Shown here: one piece after another, positions 55,257 to 64,000 of the stretch | Layout of the letters: each line of letters opens with the position of its first letter | Position numbering within the stretch: the stretch's first letter is position 1 | NCBI RefSeq assembly: GCF_900111875.1 | Contig: NZ_FOJU01000001.1 | Location: forward strand, 868,001 to 932,000 | Direction of reading: 5' to 3' | Length of the DNA stretch: 64,000 bases | From: Poseidonocella pacifica | GTDB lineage: Bacteria > Pseudomonadota > Alphaproteobacteria > Rhodobacterales > Rhodobacteraceae | Program-made: the position numbers and the translations under genes | Notes under the pieces: generated by a model | The model's input: the letters and a program-made list of their open reading frames with translations, nothing else | What the model was told of the DNA's origin: nothing | The model's database searches: none

Positions 55257-55340
55257 CGAAGACGGTGAGAGCTTAAATGCGCATCATCTTCATACCTCCC
55301 TGTTGGACTTCGGCCGAGCTTAGTGCTCGGCCTTTTTTTT
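55257..55340 (+). ncRNA. Candidate small RNA with CCUCC element
   Basis: A short transcript of about 84 nt is predicted between a promoter-like element and a perfect terminator. Its middle contains ATACCTCCCTG, an anti-Shine-Dalgarno type CCUCC stretch like those in alphaproteobacterial trans-acting sRNAs. An ATG at 55277 opens a frame that runs through the terminator, so a leader peptide ending before it is not supported. It could instead be a purL leader with an attenuator. Both ends are estimates. Confidence 0.45.
55312..55340 (+). terminator. Strong Rho-independent terminator before purL
   Basis: GGCCGAGC-TTAGT-GCTCGGCC is a perfect 8-bp stem with a 5-nt loop, followed by eight T. It lies 166 nt after the LysR stop and 102 nt before the purL start. 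Confidence 0.9.
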
Positions 55341-55442
55341 GGCATTGCGCGTGCCGTTTGGGGCATCGCAGGGCCCGCTCCCCCCTTTCCCCGAGGCGAC
55401 CCATGGCTTAAACAGCCCGCAACAGCGACACTGGGGGATACC

Positions 55443-57602
55443 ATGCAGGAGCCGGCCATTACGCCAGAGCTTATCGAGGCTCACGGCCTCAAGCCCGACG
55501 AATACGAGCGCATTCTCGAAATCATCGGCCGAACGCCCAGCTTTACCGAGTTGGGTATCTTTTCGGCGATGTGGAATGAGCATTGCTCTTACAAATCCTC
55601 CAAGAAATGGCTGCGGACACTGCCGACAACCGGCCCGCAGGTCATCTGCGGCCCCGGAGAGAATGCAGGGGTCGTCGATATCGGGGACGGTCGAGCCGTC
55701 GTCTTCAAGATGGAAAGCCACAACCACCCCTCCTACATCGAGCCCTATCAGGGCGCGGCGACCGGTATGGGCGGCATATTGCGCGATGTTTTCACCATGG
55801 GCGCCCGGCCCATCGCCTCCATGAATTCCCTCAGCTTCGGCTCACCCGATCACCCCAAGACGCGCCGCCTCGTGCATGGTGTCGTTGAGGGGATCGGCGG
55901 CTATGGCAACTGTTTCGGCGTCCCCTGCGCGGGCGGCGAAGTGCGCTTTGATCCGGCCTACAACGGCAACTGCCTCGTGAACGCTTTTGCGGCAGGCCTC
56001 GCAGATGCGGACAAGATCTTTTACTCGGCGGCCTCCGGTGTCGGAATGCCGGTTGTCTATCTTGGTGCCAAAACCGGGCGCGACGGGGTCGGCGGCGCAA
56101 CCATGGCCTCGGCTGAATTCGACGAGACCATCGAGGAAAAACGCCCCACCGTACAGGTTGGCGATCCCTTCACCGAAAAGCGCCTGATGGAAGCCTGCCT
56201 TGAATTGATGCAGACCGGGGCCGTCATCTCCATCCAGGACATGGGCGCGGCGGGCCTCACCTGCTCGGCCGTGGAAATGGGCGACAAGGGCAAGCTCGGC
56301 ATCCGGCTCGATCTGGAGAAGGTGCCTTGTCGGGAAACGGGCATGACCGCCTATGAGATGATGCTGTCCGAGTCTCAGGAACGCATGCTCATGGTGCTGC
56401 GCCCCGAAAAGGAGAGCGAGGCGCGCGACGTTTTTGAGAAGTGGGACCTCGACTTTGCGATTGTCGGGGAAACCATCGCCGAAGACCGCTTCCTCATCAT
56501 GCAAAACAACGCGACCATGGCGGATTTGCCTCTGTCGGAACTCGCCTCCAGCGCGCCGGAATACGACCGCCCGCATGTGGAAACACCGCAGGCCGATCCA
56601 CTCGCCGACGTGCCGCAGATCGATGCGATCGACGGGTTGAAATCGCTGATCTCTTCGCCGAACTACGCGGCCAAGCAGTGGGTTTATGAACAATATGACA
56701 CGCAAGTCATGGCCGACACTGTGCGCACGCCCGGGATCGGCTCGGGGCTGATCCGGGTCCACGGTACGGACAAGATCCTTGCCTTCACTTCGGATGTGAC
56801 GCCGCGCTACGTCAAGGCGAACCCGCAACAGGGCGGTCGGCAGGCCGTGGCCGAAGCCTATCGCAACCTCACCGCCACGGGAGCCAAGCCACTGGCCAGT
56901 ACGGACAATCTCAACTTCGGAAATCCCGAGAAGCCCGAGATCATGGGCCAATTCGTCGGGGCCTTACGCGGGATCGGCGAGGCTGTCTCCGCACTCGACA
57001 TGCCGATCGTCTCGGGCAACGTTTCGCTCTATAATGAGACCGACGGTCAGGGAATTCTTCCCACCCCTACAATCGGCGCGGTCGGACTTATCGCGCACGA
57101 GGACGACATCATCGGAACCGAGGTGCGCGATGGGCACATGGCGCTTGTGCTTGGGGCCACCGAAGGTCATCTGGGCCAATCCGCCCTGCTGACCGAGGTT
57201 TTCAACCGCGATGATGGCGATGCCCCCTATGTGGACCTCGACCTTGAGCGCGCCCACGGCGATTTCATCCGGGAAAACCGTGAGTACATTAAGGCCTGTA
57301 CCGATCTGTCCGACGGCGGGCTGGCGTTGGCCGCCTTTGAATTGGCCGAAGGCTCCGGCGTAGGCGTCCATATCGATATGGAAGACACGCCAACGCTCTT
57401 TGGTGAAGATCAGGGGCGCTATCTCATCGCCTGCAACTTCGATCAGGCCGAAGCGCTGATGGTCAATGCAGGTCAGGCCGGGCTGATCATCCATTCGGTT
57501 GGTCGTTTCGGCGGGGATACCGTGAGCTTCGGGCACAGTTCCGCACCGCTAGAAGAGCTATCGGCCCTCTACCGCGGTGCCTTCGCGGAGCAACTGGGCT
57601 GA
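55443..57602 (+). CDS. purL: Phosphoribosylformylglycinamidine synthase subunit PurL
   Basis: A 719-residue small-type PurL that works with PurS and PurQ in purine synthesis. Motifs: [57 protein letters not shown] and [20 protein letters not shown]. No glutaminase domain, so PurQ must be separate; neither purS nor purQ is in the window. Start 55443 is the family start. The long open frame upstream runs through the terminator and is not used. Confidence 0.97.
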   Translation: MQEPAITPELIEAHGLKPDEYERILEIIGRTPSFTELGIFSAMWNEHCSYKSSKKWLRTLPTTGPQVICGPGENAGVVDIGDGRAVVFKMESHNHPSYIEPYQGAATGMGGILRDVFTMGARPIASMNSLSFGSPDHPKTRRLVHGVVEGIGGYGNCFGVPCAGGEVRFDPAYNGNCLVNAFAAGLADADKIFYSAASGVGMPVVYLGAKTGRDGVGGATMASAEFDETIEEKRPTVQVGDPFTEKRLMEACLELMQTGAVISIQDMGAAGLTCSAVEMGDKGKLGIRLDLEKVPCRETGMTAYEMMLSESQERMLMVLRPEKESEARDVFEKWDLDFAIVGETIAEDRFLIMQNNATMADLPLSELASSAPEYDRPHVETPQADPLADVPQIDAIDGLKSLISSPNYAAKQWVYEQYDTQVMADTVRTPGIGSGLIRVHGTDKILAFTSDVTPRYVKANPQQGGRQAVAEAYRNLTATGAKPLASTDNLNFGNPEKPEIMGQFVGALRGIGEAVSALDMPIVSGNVSLYNETDGQGILPTPTIGAVGLIAHEDDIIGTEVRDGHMALVLGATEGHLGQSALLTEVFNRDDGDAPYVDLDLERAHGDFIRENREYIKACTDLSDGGLALAAFELAEGSGVGVHIDMEDTPTLFGEDQGRYLIACNFDQAEALMVNAGQAGLIIHSVGRFGGDTVSFGHSSAPLEELSALYRGAFAEQLG

Positions 57603-57663
57603 CCCCTTGCAGGCCCGCCACCCGATCTCTACATTTGAAAGCAACCCCAAAGGAGCGCCCTTC

Positions 57664-57897
57664 ATGCCCATCACAGCCTCGGAAATCGAGAGTCTGATCC
57701 GCGAAAGTTTCCCCAATGCACAAGTGACCGTGCAAGGAGACGACGGCGCGCATTTCGCCGCCGAAGTTGTGGACGAGTCCTTCCGTGGCAAGAACCGGGT
57801 CCAGCAACAGCGCGCCGTCTATTCCGCCCTCAAGGGCAAGATGGACGGATCGCAGGGGGAACTTCACGCGCTCGCGCTGACAACCCGAGCCCCGTGA
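57664..57897 (+). CDS. BolA-family protein
   Basis: A 77-residue BolA/IbaG-type protein: ITASEIESLIRESFPNAQVT, GDDGAHFAAEVVDESFRGKN, RVQQQRAVYSALKGKMDG. It has the conserved invariant His of GELHALALTT. BolA proteins pair with monothiol glutaredoxins to handle Fe-S clusters; such a glutaredoxin gene follows two places on. AAAGGAG lies 8 nt upstream of the start. Confidence 0.92.
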   Translation: MPITASEIESLIRESFPNAQVTVQGDDGAHFAAEVVDESFRGKNRVQQQRAVYSALKGKMDGSQGELHALALTTRAP

Positions 57898-57904
57898 CCT
57901 ATGT

Positions 57905-58120
57905 ATGAGTTCGATCGATCCGGATCTTCTTCGCGCCCTCAAGGCGCTCTGTCTTCTGCTTCCCTTCGTCGCCATCTTCCTTTGGGCGGCGTGGCTGGAA
58001 TTGCGCAGATGGTGGCGATATGGTCCGGCGGAAAACCAGAGGTCGCGCTTTCCCATCGATGAGGGCGCACCGAGCTACGAAGATCCGGACGAGCCCAAGC
58101 CTCGCCCCGCAGATGATTAG
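57905..58120 (+). CDS. Small single-span membrane protein
   Basis: A 71-residue protein with one membrane helix ([20 protein letters not shown]) followed by a charged tail ([31 protein letters not shown]). No family recognised. It lies 7 nt after the bolA-type gene and 13 nt before grxD, so it is part of the same unit. The function is unknown. Confidence 0.7.
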   Translation: MSSIDPDLLRALKALCLLLPFVAIFLWAAWLELRRWWRYGPAENQRSRFPIDEGAPSYEDPDEPKPRPADD

Positions 58121-58133
58121 GAAAGGGTCCCAG

Positions 58134-58505
58134 ATGACCGATACCACAGACGCCAAGACCCATATCGCAGACACCGTGAAGGCCAACGACGTGGTGCTTT
58201 TCATGAAGGGCACCAAATCCATGCCGCAGTGCGGGTTTTCCTCCCGCGTGGCTGGGGTGCTCAACTTTATGGGCGTCGAGTACAAGGATGTGAACGTCCT
58301 GTCCGACGAGGGCATCCGTCAGGGGATCAAGGATTATTCCGACTGGCCGACGATCCCGCAGCTCTATGTAAAGGGCGAATTCGTGGGCGGCTGTGACATC
58401 ATCACCGAGATGACCTTGTCGGGAGAATTGGACGGCCTGTTCGAGCAAAATGGCGTGACCTTTGACAAGGACGCCGCCGAAAAGATCCGCGAAGCCAACG
58501 CCTAA
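58134..58505 (+). CDS. grxD: Monothiol glutaredoxin (Grx4/GrxD type)
   Basis: A 123-residue monothiol glutaredoxin with [20 protein letters not shown], in which CGFS is the Fe-S and glutathione-binding active site, and [20 protein letters not shown]. It carries [2Fe-2S] clusters, often with BolA partners. The purL-bolA-grxD order supports this. Start 58134 has AGGAAAGG upstream. A terminator follows. Confidence 0.96.
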   Translation: MTDTTDAKTHIADTVKANDVVLFMKGTKSMPQCGFSSRVAGVLNFMGVEYKDVNVLSDEGIRQGIKDYSDWPTIPQLYVKGEFVGGCDIITEMTLSGELDGLFEQNGVTFDKDAAEKIREANA

Positions 58506-58544
58506 GCGCACAAGACACAGAGTTTAGTACTCGGAAAAGTCAAA

Positions 58545-58576
58545 GGCCGCGCCCCGATCAGGGACGCGGCCTTTTT
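58545..58576 (+). terminator. Terminator after grxD
   Basis: GGCCGCG and CGCGGCC form a 7-bp stem, extended inward by CCC/GGG with one bulge, followed by TTTTT. It begins 39 nt after the grxD stop, before the convergent zapA gene. Confidence 0.85.
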
Positions 58577-58603
58577 CGTGATCATCAAAAGGTTAGGCGC
58601 GGC

Positions 58604-58993
58604 TCAGGTCGTCTCTTCTTCTTCTTCCACGCGCTCGGCCAAAGATTCAGCGCGGGCCGCGAGCTCGGCCAGCGTTTCGGTGACGCTTGGTGGGATGACC
58701 GGCACCTCGACCCGCTCGGGCGGCGCGGCCTTGATCGTCTCAAGCTCCCGCTCCAACCGGCGGATCTGGCTTTCGGCGGCGTGCAACTGATCCTGCATTC
58801 CGGCCGTCTTGTCCGCCAACATCAACCCGGACATGAGCAAGACCCGATCCTCGGGCAAGCGCCCCACCTGATCCAATACGACCTGCGCCTCTGCATCGAG
58901 AAGCGCCGCGGCGGAGCGCAGGAAATCCTGTTCCCCGTCCTGACAGGCCACCTGAAAGGGCCGACCGCCAATTGTAATGGTGACTTCAGGCAT
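58604..58993 (-). CDS. zapA: Cell division protein ZapA
   Basis: A 129-residue ZapA: PEVTITIGGRPFQVACQDGE forms the N-terminal head, then a long helix (ALLDAEAQVVLDQVGRLPED, VLLMSGLMLADKTAGMQDQL) and an acidic C-terminus (SLAERVEEEEETT). It cross-links FtsZ filaments at midcell. Start 58993 overlaps the upstream coiled-coil gene by 8 nt. The C-terminal tail is longer than in E. coli. Confidence 0.9.
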   Translation of the reverse strand: MPEVTITIGGRPFQVACQDGEQDFLRSAAALLDAEAQVVLDQVGRLPEDRVLLMSGLMLADKTAGMQDQLHAAESQIRRLERELETIKAAPPERVEVPVIPPSVTETLAELAARAESLAERVEEEEETT

Positions 58994-59588
58994 TCGCCGT
59001 CTCCGCATGTTGGGCTTCACCCTCAAGCACCGGGGCAAGCGCGGCCAGAATCGCGTCGAGTTCAGCAACCTCCGCCGACCGTGCCGCGTGGAGCGCGGCC
59101 AGTTCGATCTTCATCGCGTCGTTGATAAGCTGGGCATCGGGCACGCCCGTTTCCACCACCTCGCGCAGCGCGGCATTGGTCTCGCGAAGCTGCGCATTGA
59201 TCGTCTTGAGCTTTTGCAGTTCGCTGTCGAGCGCCCCCATCGCCTGGGTCTGGGCATCGAGTTGCCCTGCGATGCGCCGGATCTGATCCTGCTGTTGCTG
59301 CGCCGCCTCGGCAAGCTGGCTCTCTGCCTCGTCTGCGCGGGCGACGGCCTGTGCGGCCACATCTTCGGCCTCGGCCACTTTCTGGGCGGCGTCTGCGGCC
59401 TGCATCTGGGCCTCTGCGGCCTGCGATTCCAGATCGGCGCGTTGCTCCTTCGCGGCATTCAATTCCGCCCGGAGCGCCTCCGTTTCTTCCGGATCGGCGA
59501 CCGGCCGCGCGGCGAGCGCGTCAATCCCGCGTCCGACGCGGTCCAACGCGGCGCTGATCCTCTGCTGGTAGTCTTCGATATCACTCAT
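58986..59588 (-). CDS. Coiled-coil protein encoded with ZapA
   Basis: A 200-residue protein that is almost entirely a heptad-type, Ala/Glu/Gln-rich coiled coil (AELNAAKEQRADLESQAAEA, EDVAAQAVARADEAESQLAE, LKTINAQLRETNAALREVVE). No named family. It overlaps zapA and lies just before it, so it may be a division-associated partner in the manner of ZapB, but that is inferred from position. The ATG at 59588 with GAGGGG upstream is preferred to GTG at 59591. It is divergent from tkt. Confidence 0.75.
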   Translation of the reverse strand: MSDIEDYQQRISAALDRVGRGIDALAARPVADPEETEALRAELNAAKEQRADLESQAAEAQMQAADAAQKVAEAEDVAAQAVARADEAESQLAEAAQQQQDQIRRIAGQLDAQTQAMGALDSELQKLKTINAQLRETNAALREVVETGVPDAQLINDAMKIELAALHAARSAEVAELDAILAALAPVLEGEAQHAETANA

Positions 59589-59765
59589 CACTGCCCCTCA
59601 TGCTGCCCCACCCGGGGCGCGTTTACGCGATTTTGACACTGTGCACGCGCGGAATCAATGCCTTGTGGGCCTGCCTTCACGCAACCGCCCAATCCGCGGC
59701 TTGCACTTCGCTTCCTGCCTGCTATGCAACGCTGAAAGCCTGCTTAGAAAGGATAAAGGGTCGAC

Positions 59766-61790
59766 ATGGATATCGAAGCTCTCCGCAACGCTCACCCCGA
59801 GCACTGGATGAAGGCCGCCGCGATCCGGACATTGACGCTCGACGCCGTCCAAGCCGCGAACTCCGGACATTCCGGCGCGCCAATGGGGATGGCGGATATC
59901 GCCACTGTGCTGTTCGAGAAACATCTCAAGTTCGATGCGGCCAACCCCGACTGGCCCGACCGCGACCGGTTCATCCTGTCGAACGGCCATGGATCCATGC
60001 TGCTCTATTCGCTGCTGCATCTGACGGGCTACGAAGACATGACCCTCGACGAGGTCAAGAATTTCCGCCAGTGGGGCGCCAAGACGGCGGGCCACCCGGA
60101 ATATGGCCATGCCAAGGGTATCGAGACAACGACCGGCCCTCTCGGGCAGGGTCTTGCAAACTCGGTCGGCTTCGCACTCGCCGAAGAGATCCTTCGCGCG
60201 CGTTTCGGGCGCAAGCTGGTCGATCACTATACGTACGTCTTCGCCGGAGACGGGTGCCTGATGGAAGGCGTGAGCCATGAGGCCATCAGCCTTGCCGGGC
60301 ATCAACAGCTTGGAAAGCTGATCGTTTTCTTTGACGACAACGCCATCACGATCGACGGCAAGGTCGAGTTGTCCGACCGCACCAATCAGGTTGCGCGCTT
60401 CAAGGCCGCCGGATGGCATGTGCAGGAAATCGACGGCCATGATCCCGTGGCCATCGACGAAGCCATCGTGAAGGCAAAAGCCTCGCGCCGTCCGTCCATG
60501 ATCGCCTGCAAAACCCACATCGCGCTTGGGTCTTCGGCGCAGGATACCTCCAAGGGTCACGGCGCGCTGACTGATGCGACGCTGATCGCCGATACCAAGG
60601 CCGCCTATGGCTGGACCACCGGCCCGTTCGAGATCCCCGCCGACATCAAAAGCCAGTGGGAAGAGATCGGCCGCCGGGGCCGCGCAGAGCGCACCGCATG
60701 GGAAGAGCGCCTTGCCGACAGCGGCGCCAGCAAGCAGGCGGAATTCGCCCGTACGCTCGCCCGCGAACCCTCCAAGCGGCTCTCCGCGACGATCAAGGCG
60801 CTGAAGAAGCAGGTTTCCGAGGGACAGCCCAAGGTCGCCACGCGGAAAAGCTCCGAAATGGTGCTGGAGGTGGTCAACCCGATCATGAAGGAAACCGTGG
60901 GCGGCTCTGCGGATCTTACCGGTTCCAACAACACGCTGACCGCCGATCTTGGTGTGCATGACGCCTCCAACCGCAAGGGGCGCTATATCCACTACGGTAT
61001 CCGCGAGCATGGCATGGCCGCGGCAATGAACGGTCTTGCCCTGCATGGCCAGATCCGCCCCTATGGCGGCACCTTCATGGCCTTCACCGATTATGCCCGT
61101 CCCGCGATGCGCCTTGCCGCGCTCATGGGTATCCCGACCGTTTTCGTAATGACTCACGACAGCATCGGCCTTGGCGAAGACGGCCCGACTCACCAGCCGG
61201 TTGAGCATCTGGCGATTTCCCGCGCGACGCCCAATACCCACGTCTTCCGGCCCGCCGATACGGTGGAAACCGCCGAAGCTTGGGAACTCGCGCTGACCGC
61301 GACCGCGACGCCTTCGGTTTTGTCGCTGACCCGTCAGGGGCTTCCGACCGTGCGGATGGAGCACAAGACGTCAAACCTGACCGCCCGTGGCGCCTACGTT
61401 CTGGCCGAGGCCGATGGCAAGCGTCAGGCAATCCTGATGGCGACCGGATCCGAAGTTGCCATCGCGCTCGAAGCGCGGGAGATCCTGCAGAAGGAAGGCA
61501 TCGGCACGCGCGTCGTTTCCATGCCCTGCTGGGAGCTTTTTGCCGAACAGGATGACACCTATCGCCGTCGCGTTCTGCCCGGCGGCCCGGTTCGCGTCGC
61601 CATCGAGGCAGGCGTCCGTATGGGATGGGATCGCTGGCTGTTGGGTGAGCGCGGCAAAGAGGCCAAGGCCGATTTCGTCGGCATGACCGGATTTGGCGCC
61701 TCTGCACCTGCACCAACGCTCTATGAGAAGTTCGGGATCACGGCTGAAAACACCGCCGACAAGGTGCGCAAGCTCCTCGCCGGAAGCTGA
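59766..61790 (+). CDS. tkt: Transketolase
   Basis: A 674-residue transketolase of the pentose phosphate/Calvin pathways. ThDP-binding motif [20 protein letters not shown] then [11 protein letters not shown]; other hallmarks are [54 protein letters not shown] and [19 protein letters not shown]. Full length. AAGGA lies upstream. The open frame on the opposite strand is a shadow. Confidence 0.97.
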   Translation: MDIEALRNAHPEHWMKAAAIRTLTLDAVQAANSGHSGAPMGMADIATVLFEKHLKFDAANPDWPDRDRFILSNGHGSMLLYSLLHLTGYEDMTLDEVKNFRQWGAKTAGHPEYGHAKGIETTTGPLGQGLANSVGFALAEEILRARFGRKLVDHYTYVFAGDGCLMEGVSHEAISLAGHQQLGKLIVFFDDNAITIDGKVELSDRTNQVARFKAAGWHVQEIDGHDPVAIDEAIVKAKASRRPSMIACKTHIALGSSAQDTSKGHGALTDATLIADTKAAYGWTTGPFEIPADIKSQWEEIGRRGRAERTAWEERLADSGASKQAEFARTLAREPSKRLSATIKALKKQVSEGQPKVATRKSSEMVLEVVNPIMKETVGGSADLTGSNNTLTADLGVHDASNRKGRYIHYGIREHGMAAAMNGLALHGQIRPYGGTFMAFTDYARPAMRLAALMGIPTVFVMTHDSIGLGEDGPTHQPVEHLAISRATPNTHVFRPADTVETAEAWELALTATATPSVLSLTRQGLPTVRMEHKTSNLTARGAYVLAEADGKRQAILMATGSEVAIALEAREILQKEGIGTRVVSMPCWELFAEQDDTYRRRVLPGGPVRVAIEAGVRMGWDRWLLGERGKEAKADFVGMTGFGASAPAPTLYEKFGITAENTADKVRKLLAGS

Positions 61791-61858
61791 GGAACAGCCC
61801 CGTCAGGACGGCGCTCTGGCGCGCCATGACGGGGCATGTAGCCTTATGACCTGAGTAC

Positions 61859-61893
61859 GAAAAAGCGGCCCCGCAAATGTTTGCGGGGCCGCT
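61859..61893 (-). terminator. Terminator hairpin between tkt and the DUF808 gene
   Basis: AGCGGCCCCGCAAA and its exact inverse form a 14-bp stem with a 2-nt centre at 61864-61893. On the minus strand it is followed by TTTTT, so it ends the DUF808 transcript; on the + strand the hairpin may also stop the tkt transcript. Confidence 0.85.
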
Positions 61894-61954
61894 TCTCATT
61901 GGATCTCTGCACGAAAAGAGGGCGGCACCGCCACCCTCAAAGTGGTGGGCGAGT

Positions 61955-62932
61955 CTAGTGCGCCGTCTCTCCGGAGCCAAAGACCGATGCCCAAAGCGGC
62001 GCGATGATCTTGGTCCCGACGGGGATCAGCACAAGCCCGAGCGCCACGCCCAGCACACCGTCAATCGCCGCAGTGACGATCCACTCCACGCTGCTCACAA
62101 TCCCTTCGGGGGCAAGATGGCCCACGGCGACGGCGGCATGATGAATGATTTCCTCAGGGGCGTGCCACCCAAGCTCCGCAAAACCATGCACGATGATTGA
62201 TCCGCCGACCCACAGCATGGCCGCCGTGCCAATCACGGTTAGGGCCTTCATGAGAAAGGGCATCGCCCGGACGATTCCTCGGCCAAGCGCCCGCGTCAGG
62301 CCAAGCTGCCCGTTCTCTGCCATGAAAAGGCCCGCATCGTCGGCCTTCACGATCAGCGCAACGGAGCCATAGACCGCAAGGGTGATCATCACGGCCACAA
62401 CCGCAAGCGTTGCCGCTTCCATCCAGAAGCCCGAGGGCGGGATCGCTGAAAGCGCGATGGTCATGATCTCTGCCGAAAGAATGAAATCGGTCTTGATCGC
62501 GCCCTGCACCTTTGCCTCTTCGAGATGGGCGGGATCTTCGTTCTTGTGGCTGCCGTCCGGTCCCCCGTGTTCGGCCCCGATCCCGACGGCATGGGCGATT
62601 TTTTCCGCGCCCTCAAAACACAGGTAACACCCGCCCAGCATCAGCAGCGGCGCGATGAGCCACGGCGCGAAAGCCGACAGGGCCAACCCGACCGGCAGCA
62701 GGTACACCAGCTTGTTGATCAACGAGCCACGGGCGATCTTCCAGACGATGGGCAATTCCCGCGCGGGCGCAAAGCCCTGAACGTATTTCGGAGTGACGGC
62801 GGCATCATCGATCACCGCACCCGCAGCTTTGGCCCCAGCCTTGGCCGCCTGCCCCGCGATATCGTCCACGGAGGCCGCGGCGACCTTTGCGATCCCCGCG
62901 ACATCGTCCAGAAGTGCCAACAAACCGCTCAT
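61955..62932 (-). CDS. DUF808-family membrane protein (YedI-like)
   Basis: A 325-residue integral membrane protein of the DUF808/YedI family. Diagnostic pieces are SGLLALLDDVAGIAKVAAAS, DDAAVTPKYVQGFAPARELP, WKIARGSLINKLVYLLPVGL and LGGCYLCFEGAEKIAH. About seven helices are expected. Function is unknown. Start 62932 has GGAGAGGG 7 nt upstream; the longer frame has no support. Confidence 0.93.
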   Translation of the reverse strand: MSGLLALLDDVAGIAKVAAASVDDIAGQAAKAGAKAAGAVIDDAAVTPKYVQGFAPARELPIVWKIARGSLINKLVYLLPVGLALSAFAPWLIAPLLMLGGCYLCFEGAEKIAHAVGIGAEHGGPDGSHKNEDPAHLEEAKVQGAIKTDFILSAEIMTIALSAIPPSGFWMEAATLAVVAVMITLAVYGSVALIVKADDAGLFMAENGQLGLTRALGRGIVRAMPFLMKALTVIGTAAMLWVGGSIIVHGFAELGWHAPEEIIHHAAVAVGHLAPEGIVSSVEWIVTAAIDGVLGVALGLVLIPVGTKIIAPLWASVFGSGETAH

Positions 62933-63034
62933 ATCGCCCTCTCCGTTGCTTTCGGCCAAACCTAGCGGGCGTACGGGCCAACGCAAGGCGAGCGAGGAAT
63001 TTACCTTGGGAATCCCCCGCTCAGCACCCGTCGA

Positions 63035-63889
63035 TCAGATTTCCTCACGCACCTGCGCAAAGGTCATCACCGCGAAAATACCGGTCCCGCCAATGACATT
63101 TCCCGCAAAGGCAGGGAAAATACCGCCGAAGATAGCCGAACTGACGCCAATCTCTCCTCTCAGAACAAGCAAGAAGAGTTCCGTCGCCCCGGCCACGACG
63201 TGGGACATTTCGCCAAATCCGATCATGAAGGTGATGATGAAAATCATCAGCACCTCACCAGCCCCCTCCATGCGCGGCAGAATCCACACCAGCGCCGCGA
63301 TCATGAACCCGGCTGGCATACCCCGCACCAGATGCTGCCATGGGGTGGCTTCGGCGTAGTGACGCGAGACCTTGAGCACCCCTTCAAAGCGTTCCTGCGG
63401 GATCAGATCGCCATTGCTCATCACCACCGCAGCCACGAGGCAACCGACCATATTTGCCGTGAAGACAATGAGCCAAAGCCTTGAAATCTTGAACATCTTC
63501 TTCCACGAAGGATCAATGAACATCGGCAGGATCGGGGTGATCGTGTTCTCGGTGAAAAGTTGCATCCGAGCGAGGATTACGATCAGGAAGCCGACCGTAT
63601 AGCCGATGTTGGACACCGCCCCGGCCCAGTCCGCGTCCGGCAGGACCGATACGAAAAGCCCTTTGCACAGCACGGAGGTGCTGATGGCGATCCCCGCAGT
63701 AACGCCCGACCACCACAGCGCCGAAAGCGGACGTTTGAGTTCGTGGTCCCCCTCGCGCCGGATCGCCTCAAAGATCACGGAGGTGGGCACATGCTCCATC
63801 TCGGAGACCTTCTGACTCTCCTCGTGGTTCAGGTTGGCCTGTACCTCTCCCTCGTCGTCACGGGTCTTGTTGTCGTCCTGCTGCGTCAT
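63035..63889 (-). CDS. Formate/nitrite transporter-family protein (YfdC-like)
   Basis: A 284-residue FNT-family channel. Following a charged N-terminus (residues about 1-45) there are six helices, with LWWSGVTAGIAISTSVLCKG, LIVILARMQLFTENTITPIL and MPAGFMIAALVWILPRMEGA as typical YfdC-type segments. The true FocA/NirC central His is not evident, so the substrate is uncertain. Start 63889 is chosen at the first ATG of the charged region; the upstream frame adds 17 residues without a ribosome site. Confidence 0.9.
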   Translation of the reverse strand: MTQQDDNKTRDDEGEVQANLNHEESQKVSEMEHVPTSVIFEAIRREGDHELKRPLSALWWSGVTAGIAISTSVLCKGLFVSVLPDADWAGAVSNIGYTVGFLIVILARMQLFTENTITPILPMFIDPSWKKMFKISRLWLIVFTANMVGCLVAAVVMSNGDLIPQERFEGVLKVSRHYAEATPWQHLVRGMPAGFMIAALVWILPRMEGAGEVLMIFIITFMIGFGEMSHVVAGATELFLLVLRGEIGVSSAIFGGIFPAFAGNVIGGTGIFAVMTFAQVREEI

Positions 63890-63973
63890 GGCACGGGCCC
63901 TTTTTATGATCACGCAATGATAGTGCGCGAAGCGGGCCACTCAAGCTGCGTGACAGTGGGGCGTGTATTTGCC

Positions 63974-64000
63974 ATGACGGACTGGCCCACTGCCCGGAGA
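63974..64000 (+). CDS. Possible start of a divergent gene cut by the window edge
   Basis: An ATG at 63974 begins TDWPTARR and runs off the window. It would be divergent from the transporter with an 84-nt gap. Too little is present to assign anything, and only a weak GTGGGG lies upstream. Confidence 0.2.

Noticed and set aside
55277-55340. A leader peptide starting at the ATG at 55277 before purL
   Set aside because: The frame does not stop before the terminator but runs through the stem and T-run, so an attenuation peptide is not supported.
59655-61364. A 569-codon open frame on the minus strand
   Set aside because: Antisense to transketolase, whose protein is unmistakable; the antisense product has no known motifs.

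Overview
The window reads as a chromosomal segment of a marine Rhodobacterales (Roseobacter-group) alphaproteobacterium. Supporting signs are the high GC content, a circularly permuted two-piece tmRNA with tag ANDNRAPVAVAA, an alphaproteobacterial SOS box (GAAC-N7-GAAC) before lexA, an alpha-type SspB, a VPLPA-CTERM surface protein, a gene-transfer-agent (GTA) style holin/endolysin pair inside a cytochrome c maturation cluster, and the order trpGDC-moaC-moeA-lexA-comEC-gltX-gltA. Genus and species cannot be decided from the sequence alone.

Region 1 (1-22953) is the accessory part. It holds nineteen genes on the + strand, many with ATGA stop/start overlaps, which form most of an extracellular contractile injection system (eCIS, phage-tail-like particle). 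In order they are: sheath C-terminus (cut by the window edge), inner tube, CxxC baseplate chaperone-like protein, proline-rich protein, DUF4255 tail terminator, AAA+ ATPase, small protein, tube-like baseplate protein, LysM protein, gpD/VgrG-like hub, gpV/gp5-like spike, small protein, gp25 wedge, two gpJ/gp6-like baseplate proteins, a gpI-like tail protein with a large C-terminal extension, a 1148-residue DUF6519/beta-helix putative fibre, an unknown 319-residue protein, and a DUF4157 'eCIS core' protein. The last is the likely effector: it joins the DUF4157 loading domain to a His...Cys papain-like/permuted NlpC-P60-like core and a C-terminal stretch that looks like an outer-membrane beta-barrel strand set ending in Phe. 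No tape measure is visible and the sheath start lies outside the window. A decayed IS66-type fragment sits at the right edge of the cluster.

Region 2 (23233-33893) has guaB, an arginine/ornithine catabolic set (Lrp-type regulator divergent from arginase and ornithine cyclodeaminase), a small membrane protein, the permuted ssrA (tmRNA), a VPLPA-CTERM protein, an ArsR-type regulator divergent from an ABM-domain protein, sspB and fumC. An AT-rich island (about 32.2-33.3 kb) with one secreted protein of unknown function follows, then a DUF4169/RHH pair.

Region 3 (33936-46014) has a Tat-exported metallo-hydrolase, a divergent polysaccharide deacetylase-like protein, the tightly packed trpG-trpD-trpC-moaC-moeA unit, SOS-controlled lexA, convergent comEC, gltX, gltA and a small membrane protein.

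Region 4 (46021-53909, minus strand) has a PaaG-like enoyl-CoA hydratase, ccmH, ccmF, the GTA-type holin and endolysin, ccmE, argC, murI and a PlsC-like acyltransferase. Region 5 (53910-64000) has a tandem-repeat intergenic region, a LysR regulator, an sRNA candidate with a strong terminator, purL-bolA-(small membrane protein)-grxD, zapA with a coiled-coil partner, transketolase, a DUF808 protein and a formate/nitrite-type transporter. No CRISPR array, tRNA, rRNA or intact insertion sequence was seen.
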